Below are positions 51,996 to 60,467 of a stretch of DNA of 64,000 nt, piece after piece (the stretch's first letter is position 1; each line of letters begins with the position of its first letter). The translations under genes and the position numbers were made by a program. The stretch comes from Bradymonas sp963697525 (GTDB lineage: Bacteria; Myxococcota_A; Bradymonadia; Bradymonadales; Bradymonadaceae): positions 3,968,001 to 4,032,000 of the forward strand of contig OY969087.1 of NCBI GenBank assembly GCA_963697525.1. Direction: 5' to 3'. The notes under the pieces are model-generated. The model did no database searches, was not told where the DNA came from, and worked only from the letters and a program-made list of their open reading frames with translations.

Positions 51996-52877
51996 TTAAC
52001 GGTCGTTCAGCGTGTCGAGACGACTCAACACCGGGTCGGGCAGTTCGAGCGCGGCGGCGGCGACGTTGTCGCGCAGGTGCGCCACGGAGGACGTGCCCGG
52101 GATGAGCAGAATATTGGGGCTGCGCTGCAGTAGCCAGGCCAGGGCGACTTGCTGGGGTGTGGCGTCGAGCTCGGCGGCCACCTCGTCGAGCAGGCTCGAC
52201 TGGATGGGGGAGAAGCCGCCCAGCGGGAAGAACGGCACGTAGGCGATGCCGTCGGCGGCGAGCGCGTCGATGAGTTCGTCGTCGCCCCGGTGCACGAGAT
52301 TGTAGTGGTTTTGCACGCAGACGATGTCGCAAATGGAGCGCGCCTCGGCGACCTGGTCGGCGGTGACATTGCTCACGCCGATATGCTTGACGAGCCCCTG
52401 CTGTTGCATCTCGGCCAGCCGGGTGATCTGGGGCGCGATGGACCCTTCGCTGGGGCCCATGCCGAAGATGGCGCGCAGATTGACGACGTCGATGGCGTCG
52501 AGCTCCAGGCGCTCGAGGTTGTCGTGGACGGCCGATTCGATCTCGTCGGGCGTAAACGCCGGATTCCAAGAGCCATCGTCGCCGCGCCGGGCGCCGACCT
52601 TGGTCACGAGGACGAGGTTCTCCGGATACGGGTAAAGCGCCTCGTGAATCAGCCGATTGACCACGTACGGGCCGTAATAGTCGCAGGTGTCGATATGGTC
52701 GACGCCCAGCTCGAGCGCCGCGCGCAACACGTCCTTGGCCGCCTCCTCGTCGTCCGGCGGCCCGAAGACGTGGGGGCCGGCGAGCTGCATGGCGCCGTAA
52801 CCCATGCGGGCGACTTCGAGATCGGTGCCCGGAAATGTGAATCGGCCGGCGGCGTCTGCTGGGAAGGACTGTGGCAT
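51996..52877 (-). CDS. aldo/keto reductase
   Basis: A 293-residue TIM-barrel oxidoreductase with the AKR signature: DHIDTCDYYGPYVVNRLI (catalytic Asp and Tyr), VTKVGARR (Lys), and the C-terminal NPDH-binding LLIPGTSSVAHLRDNV. NADPH-dependent carbonyl reduction is likely. The ATG at 52877 is chosen: GGAG 7 nt upstream; the longer frame runs into the divergent reductase gene with no site. Confidence 0.92.
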   Translation of the reverse strand: MPQSFPADAAGRFTFPGTDLEVARMGYGAMQLAGPHVFGPPDDEEAAKDVLRAALELGVDHIDTCDYYGPYVVNRLIHEALYPYPENLVLVTKVGARRGDDGSWNPAFTPDEIESAVHDNLERLELDAIDVVNLRAIFGMGPSEGSIAPQITRLAEMQQQGLVKHIGVSNVTADQVAEARSICDIVCVQNHYNLVHRGDDELIDALAADGIAYVPFFPLGGFSPIQSSLLDEVAAELDATPQQVALAWLLQRSPNILLIPGTSSVAHLRDNVAAAALELPDPVLSRLDTLNDR

Positions 52878-52975
52878 CGAGAGCTCCGAGTTTTGAGAAG
52901 GTGGTCGCGACAGGGAGACTACAGCAGTCCGGTCCCGGCTGCACGCGTGGGCACAAAAGGACGCCGTGGTCTCGT

Positions 52976-53569
52976 TCATCGCGGTTGCTCGGCCGGTCTG
53001 TAGATGACCAGAACAGAGCCATCGTCGAGCGGTGTTGCGTCGACCAGGTCGAAATCTTTTCGCTCCTCGAGAGGATCGAATAAGTGTTCGCCGAAGTTTA
53101 CCACCACCGGATGTACTTTTATCTGATACTCATCGATGAGGTTTGCCGCGGTCAGTGACCGCACGAGCACCGGACTCCCGAAGATGATGATGTCCCCACC
53201 GTCGCCGCATTTCAGGCGGGCGATCTGCTCCTCAATATTCTTTCCGGTCAACTGTTGAGGAGCCTCAAATTCTCCCCATCTCAGGTTGCCTATTGGCCGG
53301 TCACCGGTGACGACCAGCTTGTGGGCGCTATTTATCTTCTTGCCCAGGGGTGAAGCGTTCATCGATGGCCATTTTCTTACGAGATCTTCGTAGGTGCCAC
53401 GGCCGAGCAAAATGGTGTCGACTGTCTCCATGACTCTCAATAGCCAATCACCGCGTGTTTTGAAGCTCGCGTCGGCTACCCAGACCATAAAATTGGTCTT
53501 GTCAGTGTTGGGATCCCCGGTGACTACGCCGTTGATTGTGCTGTGGATGAATAGTTTGATTTGACGCAT
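52976..53569 (-). CDS. dihydrofolate-reductase-like (RibD C-terminal) protein
   Basis: A 197-residue protein of the RibD C-terminal/DHFR fold: KLFIHSTINGVVTGD, DTILLGRGTYED, LKCGDGGDIIIFGSPVLVR. It is a NADPH-type reductase of unknown substrate, common in soil bacteria. The ATG at 53569 removes a 48-residue leader with no homologous look. It is transcribed in the same direction as the AKR, 98 bp upstream of it, and they may be co-transcribed. Confidence 0.85.
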   Translation of the reverse strand: MRQIKLFIHSTINGVVTGDPNTDKTNFMVWVADASFKTRGDWLLRVMETVDTILLGRGTYEDLVRKWPSMNASPLGKKINSAHKLVVTGDRPIGNLRWGEFEAPQQLTGKNIEEQIARLKCGDGGDIIIFGSPVLVRSLTAANLIDEYQIKVHPVVVNFGEHLFDPLEERKDFDLVDATPLDDGSVLVIYRPAEQPR

Positions 53570-53887
53570 CGCAATGTACCTGTCTGTTGGTTTTGCCCCA
53601 GTGCTCGGCCACAGCGAAAATGCTCGAGTGAGACAAGTCGCTATTGCACGGGCGGGCGCTCGTCGTTCCAATGATTCATTTTGTAGTCGAACGAGACGGC
53701 GCCACTTCGACATCGCCGCCAGGATTTTTTCGAAGGGCCAGGGCCGCGCCCATGGCGCGTCTGTAAGCGGCCGATACTTTGTTCAGTGCCTGTGGACGCG
53801 ACCTACCGTCCTGCATACACTCCTGTGGGCATCTGCGACAGATGAGCACGCGCCTGCAAATTGGACGAGGAACACGAAAGAAATCTC

Positions 53888-54745
53888 ATGAGTCGAGACA
53901 GCGAGGTAGCACCGGATAGCACCGCAGTTCGCACAGCACTTTGGCGAGCATTGCACCTTCGAGTCGACGATGGTCCTCATGTCATCGAGGACGATGTCGG
54001 CCGTGAACTCGTCGCCCCGCCGCCAGATTGGACCGACCGCCCGGACATGGCGGCGCCGTGGACGCGGGGCATTCGTGCGTCGATCGTGGCGCGGGCCAGA
54101 TTTATCGACGATCTCGTGCTGCAAAAGCTCGACGAAGGCGTCACCCAATACGTCATTTTGGGCGCGGGTCTCGATACCTTTGCTCAACGCCGGCCCGACA
54201 GCGCCGCTCGTCTGAGCATCTACGAAGTCGATCGGCCCGGGGCTCAGGCCTGGAAGTGCCAGCGTCTGGCCGAACTCGGCTTCGACATACCCGGCAGCTT
54301 GCATTTCGTGCCCGTGGAATTCGAGGCCGGGATGTCGTGGTGGGAGCAGTTGGTCGCGGCGGGCTTTGACGCGGATAAGCCGGCGGTCTTCGCCTCGACG
54401 GGGGTGAGTATGTACCTGAGCGACGAAGCAAACGCGGCCACGCTGCGTCGCATCGCATCGTGCGCGCGGGGAACGGCGCTCGCGATGACGTTTCTGCTCA
54501 GGTTTGATCTGGTCGACCCGCAGGATCGTCCGATGGCAGAAGCGGCAAAGCGCGGCGCCGAGGCGTCGGGAACGCCGTTTGTCAGCTTCTTTACCCCACA
54601 GCAAATTCTGGACATGGCACGCCAGGCTGGGTTCGCACAGGCCGAGCACGTATCGGCGTCGAGCTACGCCCAGCGATACTTCGCCGGGCGCACCGACGGC
54701 CTGCAGCCGGCAAGCGGCGAAGACCTGCTGATCGCGATGGCCTAA
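53888..54745 (+). CDS. SAM-dependent methyltransferase of the LCM/TIGR00027-like type
   Basis: A 285-residue protein with the layout of leucine-carboxyl-methyltransferase-like SAM enzymes of actinobacteria and myxobacteria: TRGIRASIVARARFIDD, YVILGAGLDTFAQR (SAM motif), YEVDRPG (acidic ribose-binding strand end), FASTGVSMYLS. O-methylation of a small acid is plausible. Start at 53888 by family length; an in-frame TTG at 53861 is the alternative. Divergent from the reductase gene, with about 320 bp between the starts. Confidence 0.85.
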   Translation: MSRDSEVAPDSTAVRTALWRALHLRVDDGPHVIEDDVGRELVAPPPDWTDRPDMAAPWTRGIRASIVARARFIDDLVLQKLDEGVTQYVILGAGLDTFAQRRPDSAARLSIYEVDRPGAQAWKCQRLAELGFDIPGSLHFVPVEFEAGMSWWEQLVAAGFDADKPAVFASTGVSMYLSDEANAATLRRIASCARGTALAMTFLLRFDLVDPQDRPMAEAAKRGAEASGTPFVSFFTPQQILDMARQAGFAQAEHVSASSYAQRYFAGRTDGLQPASGEDLLIAMA

Positions 54746-54752
54746 GACCCGT

Positions 54753-54792
54753 GGCTGCGCTTCGGACCGGTCACCCGGCCGGAAGCGCAGCC
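54753..54792. terminator. convergent hairpin between methyltransferase and DUF4215 lipoprotein
   Basis: GGCTGCGCTTC (54753-54763) pairs with GAAGCGCAGCC (54782-54792) around an 18-nt loop, in the 64-bp gap between two convergent stops. No U-tract; probably a bidirectional transcript end hairpin. Confidence 0.5.
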
Positions 54793-54809
54793 CACCTCCT
54801 GGGCGTCGA

Positions 54810-56537
54810 CTAAGGCAGTTGCGTGCACATGCTCCCGACCACGAAGGCGTCGGGCACGCGCACCAAGAGGCCCTCGGGGTTCGGCGGGGCTGGACTCGCA
54901 AGGTTCTTGACGGCGATGACGATCTCGTTGTGGCCAGCCTGGTAGTAACTGCTGCCCCAGGTGCCAAAGTCGACCGAGTCAGCGGTCTGGTAGCTCGAAC
55001 CGTCCGGGGCCGGGGGCGTGTACTCGGTCACCTCGCTGCCGTTGATAAAGATGCGGGTGACCTGGTTGTCGGCCCACAGATCTCCGCGCAGGGTCGTGGC
55101 CAACGCCGCGTTCGCGCTCGCGATGTCGAACGTCGCGCGGTAGTAGCGCAGGCTGGCGATGAGCGGTGTGGGGTGGGGCGAGCAGGCGTTTTGGGTGGCG
55201 TCCCACCCCGTCGTGTTGATCCACTGGGCGGGGGCGGTGGCGTCCGTCCAGGCGCCCGCGCACTTGTGGATCACCGTCGTTGGGCTCCAGCTCAGACCGC
55301 TGGGGAGCGTGGTCGGCGTCGAGCCGTCGGAGTTCAGCGACCCTTGGGCCCACTGCCAGATGGGGTCGGTGGCGCCGGCTTGAAGCTGGTCGCCCTGGCC
55401 GTCGGAGCCGGTGTTCAGGTTGATGGCATTGGCACATGCCCAGCCCGGCTCGATCTTACAGGCTGACGAGCAGCCGTCGGCGTCGTCGGTGTTGTTGTCG
55501 TCGCACTCCTCGCGCCCTTCGATGACGCCATCGCCGCAGGTGGAGACCCGGGTGCAGGTACTCGCGCTCGTGAACGCGTCGGGCACGCGGACCAGCAGCC
55601 CCTCCGGATTCGGCGCGCTCGGACTCGCAAGGTTTTTGACGGCGATGACGATCTCGTTTTGGCCGGCCTTGTAGTACCCGCTGCCCCAGGTGCCGAAGTC
55701 GACGAAGTCGGCCGTCCGATAGCTCGAACCATCTGCCGCCGGGCGCTGGTATTCGGTCACCTCGGTGCCGTTGATGAAGATGCGGGTGGCCTGGTTGTCC
55801 GCCCACATCTTTCCACTCAGCGCGGTCGACGAGGCCGCCTCCTCGCTGGGGATGTGGAAGGTCGCGCGGTAGTAGCGCAGGCTCGCGCTGAGCGGAGTAG
55901 GGTGGGGCGAGCAGGCGTCTTGTGTGACGTCCCAACCCGTCGAGTTGATCCACTGGGCGGGGGCGGTGGCGTCATTCCACACGTCGAAGCACCTGTGGAC
56001 CACGGTGGTCGGGCGCCAGTTCAGATCGCTTGGCAGCGTCGCCGGCGTCGAGCCGTCGGCCTCCAGCGTCCCCTGGGCCCATTGCCAGACGGGATCGGTC
56101 GCACCGGGTTGGAGTTGGCCGCCCTGGCCGTCGGAGCCGGTGTTGAGGTTGACGGCGTTCGTGCAGCTAAAACCCTGCTCGATTTGGCAGCTCGACGAAC
56201 AACCGTCGGCGTCATCGGTGTTGTTGTCGTCGCAGGCTTCGTCGCCTTCGATGACGCCGTTGCCGCATACGGGCGTCGGATTGACGCCGGTATCGCGTCC
56301 GATGTCGCTTCCTGTATCGGCGCCGGCATCGCTTCCGCTATCGACGCCGGTATCGCGTCCGATATCGCCACCGCCCACGTCTTCAAGCTCACCGCTGTCT
56401 TGCGTGCTGCCGGTGTCGTGCGTGCCGACATCGGTCATGCCGGTGTCCGCATCGTGAGGCGTGGACGGGTTGTCCGAACATGCGGCGCCAAGAGAAATCA
56501 TCAGTCCGACGAGAGCCACTACTTTGAGACTGCGCAT
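54810..56537 (-). CDS. DUF4215-type lipoprotein with an internal duplication
   Basis: A 575-residue lipoprotein; lipobox LGAAC (Cys20). A Thr/Asp/Gly-rich linker (TGMTDVGTHDTGSTQDSGEL) precedes two long repeats of about 230 residues. Each begins with the myxococcus Cys-rich motif CGNGVIEGDEACDDNNTDD or CGDGVIEGREECDDNNTDD and contains SPHPTPLSASLRYYRATF or its variant and RIFINGTEVTEY. The repeats are highly alike, so the duplication is recent or under gene conversion. The fold after the Cys module resembles a carbohydrate-binding beta-sandwich, which is inference. Confidence 0.78.
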   Translation of the reverse strand: MRSLKVVALVGLMISLGAACSDNPSTPHDADTGMTDVGTHDTGSTQDSGELEDVGGGDIGRDTGVDSGSDAGADTGSDIGRDTGVNPTPVCGNGVIEGDEACDDNNTDDADGCSSSCQIEQGFSCTNAVNLNTGSDGQGGQLQPGATDPVWQWAQGTLEADGSTPATLPSDLNWRPTTVVHRCFDVWNDATAPAQWINSTGWDVTQDACSPHPTPLSASLRYYRATFHIPSEEAASSTALSGKMWADNQATRIFINGTEVTEYQRPAADGSSYRTADFVDFGTWGSGYYKAGQNEIVIAVKNLASPSAPNPEGLLVRVPDAFTSASTCTRVSTCGDGVIEGREECDDNNTDDADGCSSACKIEPGWACANAINLNTGSDGQGDQLQAGATDPIWQWAQGSLNSDGSTPTTLPSGLSWSPTTVIHKCAGAWTDATAPAQWINTTGWDATQNACSPHPTPLIASLRYYRATFDIASANAALATTLRGDLWADNQVTRIFINGSEVTEYTPPAPDGSSYQTADSVDFGTWGSSYYQAGHNEIVIAVKNLASPAPPNPEGLLVRVPDAFVVGSMCTQLP

Positions 56538-56993
56538 CGAGGTACTCCGTTCGAAGGTTTGTGAGGTGGCAAAGCGGGTTTATCGACGAACTTCAAGCTC
56601 GGAATGGCTGTCCCAAAACTCACGACACGTCTGGCTTGTCGTCGCCGGCGAGTCCTTTTCCCCTCGTCTGTAGGTGATTTTCGAACACCCACATGTCATC
56701 AATGCTGTTGAACTATTTTAATTTGTACTTGATGTTTTGAGGGGGCTCAATAGGAATCCTGCAAAAAGTGAGGATCTTCCCGTGACCCCGTCATTCGAAG
56801 AGTGTCAGACGCCATGTTGGCCAGCATTCATGAGGTGTCGCGGCCCTCAGGCAACGTGGGCGGCTATTGGATGCCCCGCGCCGCCGTTCGTACACAAGCG
56901 CCATCTGCGACCACGGGTGGAAACGCTAGATCGGCGCGTTGCCGTAAACGGGGTGAGTTCGATAGAGTTGCGCGAATCCAACGGGAGGCCGTG

Positions 56994-57617
56994 ATGAACA
57001 ACACCAGTGTTGATTCCTACCTCAGCGACGGCTGCGGCCGCTGCGACAAATACCAGACGCCCGACTGCAAGGTGCACCAGTGGACCGATGCCCTGGTGGC
57101 GCTGCGCGAAATCTTACGCGATACGGAGCTCGACGAGGAGATGAAGTGGGGCTCTCCGTGCTACACGCTGGGCGGCAACAACGTAGTGATGATCACGTCG
57201 TTCAAAGACTTCTGTGCGCTCAGCTTCTTTAAGGGCGTGGCCCTCGACGATCCCGAGGGCGTGCTGCAGGCTCCCGGGCCCAACTCGCGGTATATGCGCC
57301 TGTTCAAGTTCACGTCGGCCGCCGAGGTCTTCGACCAGAGAGATCAGGCCCGGTGGTTCGTCGAACGGGCGATCGAATTCGAGCGATCCGGCAAGGAGGT
57401 GGAGGTCGACGATTCGCTCGAGCCGATGCCCATCGAACTCGAGCAAAAACTCGAGGCCGACGCGGAGCTCAAGCATGCGTGGGAGTCGCTGACACCCGGT
57501 CGGCAGCGCAGCCACATCCTGCACGTCTCACGCGCCAAAAAGAGCGAGACGCGCGAGCGGCGGGCTGGAAAGTGCGCCCCCAAGATCCTCGCCGGCATGG
57601 GCTACAACGAGCGATGA
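56994..57617 (+). CDS. YdeI/DUF1801-like protein
   Basis: A 207-residue protein with a MKWGSPCYTLGGNNVVMITSF block, typical of the DUF1801 fold found in YdeI-like proteins, a conserved LSFFKGVALDDPEGVLQAPG stretch and a C-terminal basic helical RQRSHILHVSRAKKSETRER. GGGAGG lies 6 nt before the ATG at 56994; the longer frame at 56802 is not credible. Stress-tolerance roles have been suggested for the family; the substrate is unknown. A terminator follows at 57938. Confidence 0.75.
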   Translation: MNNTSVDSYLSDGCGRCDKYQTPDCKVHQWTDALVALREILRDTELDEEMKWGSPCYTLGGNNVVMITSFKDFCALSFFKGVALDDPEGVLQAPGPNSRYMRLFKFTSAAEVFDQRDQARWFVERAIEFERSGKEVEVDDSLEPMPIELEQKLEADAELKHAWESLTPGRQRSHILHVSRAKKSETRERRAGKCAPKILAGMGYNER

Positions 57618-57620
57618 TGT

Positions 57621-57871
57621 CGCCGGTCGGTGTCGACGGGTTGGGGAATCGAATGGGCGAGGGCGGCCGCCGATTCGAAAGGTCGCATGACCCGTCAGCG
57701 TCGATATGGCGATCCCTCAATCCATCACACGCGGGCTCATCGCCAACACTCCCACATACCGGCGACCACGCGCTTAGCGTGCGCGGCCTCGGCCCGCACG
57801 CTTTGTGGTGGCTGTATTTTACGAGCCTCGGGCCTTGGCCCGTGGTGGGGGTCGACGTGGCAACGTGGTTC
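57621..57871. repeat. 251-bp dispersed repeat, copy A
   Basis: Matches 62962-63212 base for base over 251 bp with about 12 differences and no indels (about 95%). A further 25-bp block at 57885-57909 recurs at 63273-63297. The stretch has short open frames on both strands but no clear start site. It ends near a terminator and the tRNA-Pro fragment. Confidence 0.8.
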
Positions 57872-57937
57872 TTTGGGGCTCCCGCCCGGCAGTGCGCGCG
57901 ATGTCCGTCCTCCCGGGCCATTCGCCAAACGCAGAAG

Positions 57938-57964
57938 ACCCGGCCGAAATCGGCCGGGTTTTCT
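57938..57964 (+). terminator. intrinsic terminator
   Basis: ACCCGGCCGA pairs with TCGGCCGGGT around AA, followed by TTTTC. It lies 320 bp after the DUF1801-like stop, downstream of repeat copy A. The stem resembles the terminator at 10179-10206. Confidence 0.75.
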
Positions 57965-57969
57965 TGAAG

Positions 57970-58014
57970 TCGGAGCGCCCGGATTTGAACCGAGGACCCC
58001 TTGCACCCCATGCA
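57970..58014 (-). pseudogene. truncated tRNA-Pro(GGG), 3' half only
   Basis: On the minus strand the sequence reads TGC-ATGGGGT-GCAAG (anticodon loop with GGG and 3' stem), AGGGGTC region, T-arm CTCGG-TTCAAAT-CCGGG and acceptor CGCTCCG-A, matching the 3' half of bacterial tRNA-Pro(GGG). The 5' half (acceptor, D arm and the 5' anticodon stem) is missing. Such half tRNAs are the usual attachment remnants of integrative elements. A CCA is not encoded. Confidence 0.7.
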
Positions 58015-58046
58015 CCGAACGTCATTTAGGTCATGGGGTGCAAGGG
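57998..58046. repeat. 15-bp inverted repeat around a 19-bp loop
   Basis: CCCTTGCACCCCATG (57998-58012) faces CATGGGGTGCAAGGG (58032-58046). The left arm is part of the truncated tRNA-Pro; the right is a second, inverted copy of the same anticodon-arm segment, perhaps a recombined attachment core. Confidence 0.6.
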
Positions 58047-58096
58047 CTCGTGTTTACTGCGGTTTCGCGATTTTTTGGTTTCGGCCGCTTCAACGC

Positions 58097-58777
58097 TCAT
58101 GAAGTCGGCGTCGAGCCGGGCTCGCTTCGCCCGCAGAGGCCTCGGTACACGGTGTGACACAGCTCGTCGACGAGTTCGCCGGTGTCGAAAGTTGCCGAGG
58201 CGCCGCGATAGTGAAAGCGATGGAGAGTGATCGCCACTCCGCAACAGTGAATCAGCGCCGACTGCGCGGCCGTGCGCGGTGAGACGCCGTCGAGGAGCTG
58301 GCCGCGCTCGCGGCTTTCATCGAGCCGTTCCACGAGGGCGCTGACTACCCCTTCGGCGATGGCACCCATGCGCTGCTTTCGAACGGGCGTGTCGACTCCG
58401 CTGGCGACGACAGTCAAGACGAGCACCAGGCGGTCGAGGTGTTTTTGGTAGTGGCTCCGAAAGCGGCGGATCAGGGTGACGACGGCGTCCGGGCCACCGT
58501 CAGCCTGTTCGATCGCCTCGATGAAGGCCGCACTGTCTTCGGTGGCCAGCTCGGCGGCGAGCTCGAAGAGCAGGTCGCCCTTGCCGGCAAAATAATGATA
58601 GAGCGACGCCGAAGTCAGCGCCAACTTGTCGGCGACGGCGTCCAGCGAGAAAGCGTCGACACCGCGTTCTTCGAGGACCTCGCGGGCAGCCTGCAGGATT
58701 CGAGCCCGCTTGCGAGAGCGCCGGCGGGCCAGACGCTCCTGTCTTTGTTGCTCTTTGGTCGAGGGTTCGTCACTCAT
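58097..58777 (-). CDS. TetR-family transcriptional regulator, second of pair
   Basis: A 226-residue TetR regulator with an N-terminal helix-turn-helix (AFSLDAVADKLALTSASLYH YF) and the all-helical ligand domain. Its ATG at 58777 overlaps the stop of the first TetR gene by 8 nt. The stretch EEIRA-type basic N-terminus (QERLARRRSRKRARILQAAR) is long. It is likely translated with its partner. The divergent GST and cytochrome c genes are the plausible targets. Confidence 0.88.
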   Translation of the reverse strand: MSDEPSTKEQQRQERLARRRSRKRARILQAAREVLEERGVDAFSLDAVADKLALTSASLYHYFAGKGDLLFELAAELATEDSAAFIEAIEQADGGPDAVVTLIRRFRSHYQKHLDRLVLVLTVVASGVDTPVRKQRMGAIAEGVVSALVERLDESRERGQLLDGVSPRTAAQSALIHCCGVAITLHRFHYRGASATFDTGELVDELCHTVYRGLCGRSEPGSTPTS

Positions 58778-59441
58778 TTCCGCCGTCCTCTCCAGCAGCC
58801 ACACACGTCCCGCGGACGAGCTCGCCGGTCAGTTCGTCGAGTAGCTCGTCGAACTGTGAACCCACGCTCCAGTCCTGATGGCTGGCACAGTAATACGCGT
58901 ACGTGAGACCGTCGGCGATCACCTGGGCAACGTTGCTGCGCAGCCGGGGGCGAACCTCGGGTGCCGTCAGCCGGTCTTCCCCATCACTGATGAGCTTGCT
59001 CTCCAGAGCGTCGAATAGCCGCGCGAGCTCTTTGAACAATGCCTCTAACATCTCCGGGGGTAACTGCTCGGGCCGCGGAGCGTCCAAGCCAAAGACGAAC
59101 CAGAGGGGCCGCCAGTCGTCACGGAACGGCTCGACGTGGCTTCGTACACTCGCCTCGAGCGCCTCCGCGCTGTCGCCCGCCTCTTCGGCGGCCTGTGCCG
59201 ATCGCTGCAGAATATCTAAACCCACGGCCATGGCGACGTGTTCGAGTAGATCGCTTTGGGACGAAAAGTAATTGTAGATGTTGCCGTCGCTCATCCCCAT
59301 GCGCTCGGCGAGCGCGACCACCGAAAAACCCCCGATGCCCACATCGTCGATGAGCTCGATGCTCGCGGCAACGATCTCATCGCGCATGTCTTCTCGGCGC
59401 CTCTCCTTGAGCCGCCGTCGCCGGCATTGCCAACTATCCAT
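58770..59441 (-). CDS. TetR-family transcriptional regulator, first of pair
   Basis: A 223-residue TetR regulator: helix-turn-helix in FSVVALAERMGMSDGNIYNYF, C-terminal helical domain of acyl-CoA/lipid-sensing length. Start at 59441 has AGGAG 8 nt upstream. Divergent from the GST gene, with a 176-bp intergenic region containing TTGACA at 59506. The pair with 58097 overlaps by 8 nt, unusual for two regulators of one family. Confidence 0.88.
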   Translation of the reverse strand: MDSWQCRRRRLKERRREDMRDEIVAASIELIDDVGIGGFSVVALAERMGMSDGNIYNYFSSQSDLLEHVAMAVGLDILQRSAQAAEEAGDSAEALEASVRSHVEPFRDDWRPLWFVFGLDAPRPEQLPPEMLEALFKELARLFDALESKLISDGEDRLTAPEVRPRLRSNVAQVIADGLTYAYYCASHQDWSVGSQFDELLDELTGELVRGTCVAAGEDGGNE

Positions 59442-59617
59442 ATGCTCGCTCCTGGTCTCGCCTTGCAAATCGCTAGAACTCCAGCCTTTCGAATATCAAC
59501 TTACTTGACATGGCGGGATTTATCTATAGCCTCTCAGGTGTAGTGAGACTGATTAAAAAAACCAACCGCACCTCATTTCGATGCGCCCATTTGCTCGGGG
59601 CGTCCCGGAGGACATTG

Positions 59618-60421
59618 ATGGCTGTTGCTCCCTCGACGGAGATGAACATGCGACAGGAAGCGACCGCGCTGACTCTTTATCTGTGGTCGGTGTCGCCCTT
59701 CGTCAAAAAGGTACAGATGATTCTGGGATACAAGGGCCTTTCGTATCAGAAGGCCCACATGCCCGTGACCTCGCGGCCGTTGCTGCAGAAGCAAGTGGGC
59801 ACCCAACAGGTTCCGGTGCTCGCAGACGGCGACACGTGGATCAGCGACTCCACGGACATCGCGGTGCACCTCGAAGAGCTGTGTCCCGAGCCGACGATCT
59901 ACCCGGTCGACCCACTCGAGCGCGAACAGTGTTTGCTCCTAGAGGATTGGGCCGACGAGACTCTGACGATCCAAGCGCACTGGGCGATGTGGTGCTGCGC
60001 TGACAATGGGATGGAGATCCTGAAGACCGCCGCCGATGAGGCGCCGTCGTTTGGCTCTTGGATTGCCTGCCAGGCCGCCAGCCGCCTGCTGCCAGGTGCA
60101 TTTCGTAAATTCGAGAAACGCCGTGGAGGCCCGGAGAAAATGCAAGCCTTCTTCGAGAGACAGCTCGACATGCTCGAGCGCATGCTCGCCCGGCGCGAGT
60201 TCTTGTGTGCAGACCGGCCCACCGTGGCCGATTTCGCGGTGGCCGGGCAGTTGGCCAACTTTCTTATCTATCCCGGCGGCGAGAGCGTGCTGGAGCGCTC
60301 GAACCTTCGGAGGATGGTCGAGACACTGGTCGGTTACATCGATGAGGACGCGCAGCTTGGCCGCCCGACTCTCACTGAAGGCGCATCTCCATCTAACGCG
60401 CATCATTCGTGCCTTACATAA
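59618..60421 (+). CDS. glutathione S-transferase family protein
   Basis: A 267-residue GST: N-terminal thioredoxin-like fold with YLWSVSPFVKKVQMILGYKG and QQVPVLADGDTWISDSTDI (cis-Pro and the glutathione Ser-Asp site), then a helical C-terminal domain. The motif SPFVKK occupies the catalytic position, Ser rather than Cys. GGAGG lies 6 nt before the ATG. Divergent from the TetR pair. Followed by the cytochrome c gene, 46 bp later. Confidence 0.88.
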   Translation: MAVAPSTEMNMRQEATALTLYLWSVSPFVKKVQMILGYKGLSYQKAHMPVTSRPLLQKQVGTQQVPVLADGDTWISDSTDIAVHLEELCPEPTIYPVDPLEREQCLLLEDWADETLTIQAHWAMWCCADNGMEILKTAADEAPSFGSWIACQAASRLLPGAFRKFEKRRGGPEKMQAFFERQLDMLERMLARREFLCADRPTVADFAVAGQLANFLIYPGGESVLERSNLRRMVETLVGYIDEDAQLGRPTLTEGASPSNAHHSCLT

Positions 60422-60467
60422 ACAAAGACGACAAGCGCCCTTGCGTGGGGCCAATGGTGAGTAATCG

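Noticed and set aside
57621..57871. Coding region in the 251-bp repeat
   Set aside because: A frame is kept in both copies only in part and without a start site; substitutions do not favour third positions in an obvious way.
57966..58060. Intact tRNA gene
   Set aside because: Only the 3' half matches; no acceptor or D arm is found on the 5' side.
59470..59617. A defined sigma-70 promoter before the GST gene
   Set aside because: TTGACA is present at 59506 but no -10 box lies at 16-18 bp.
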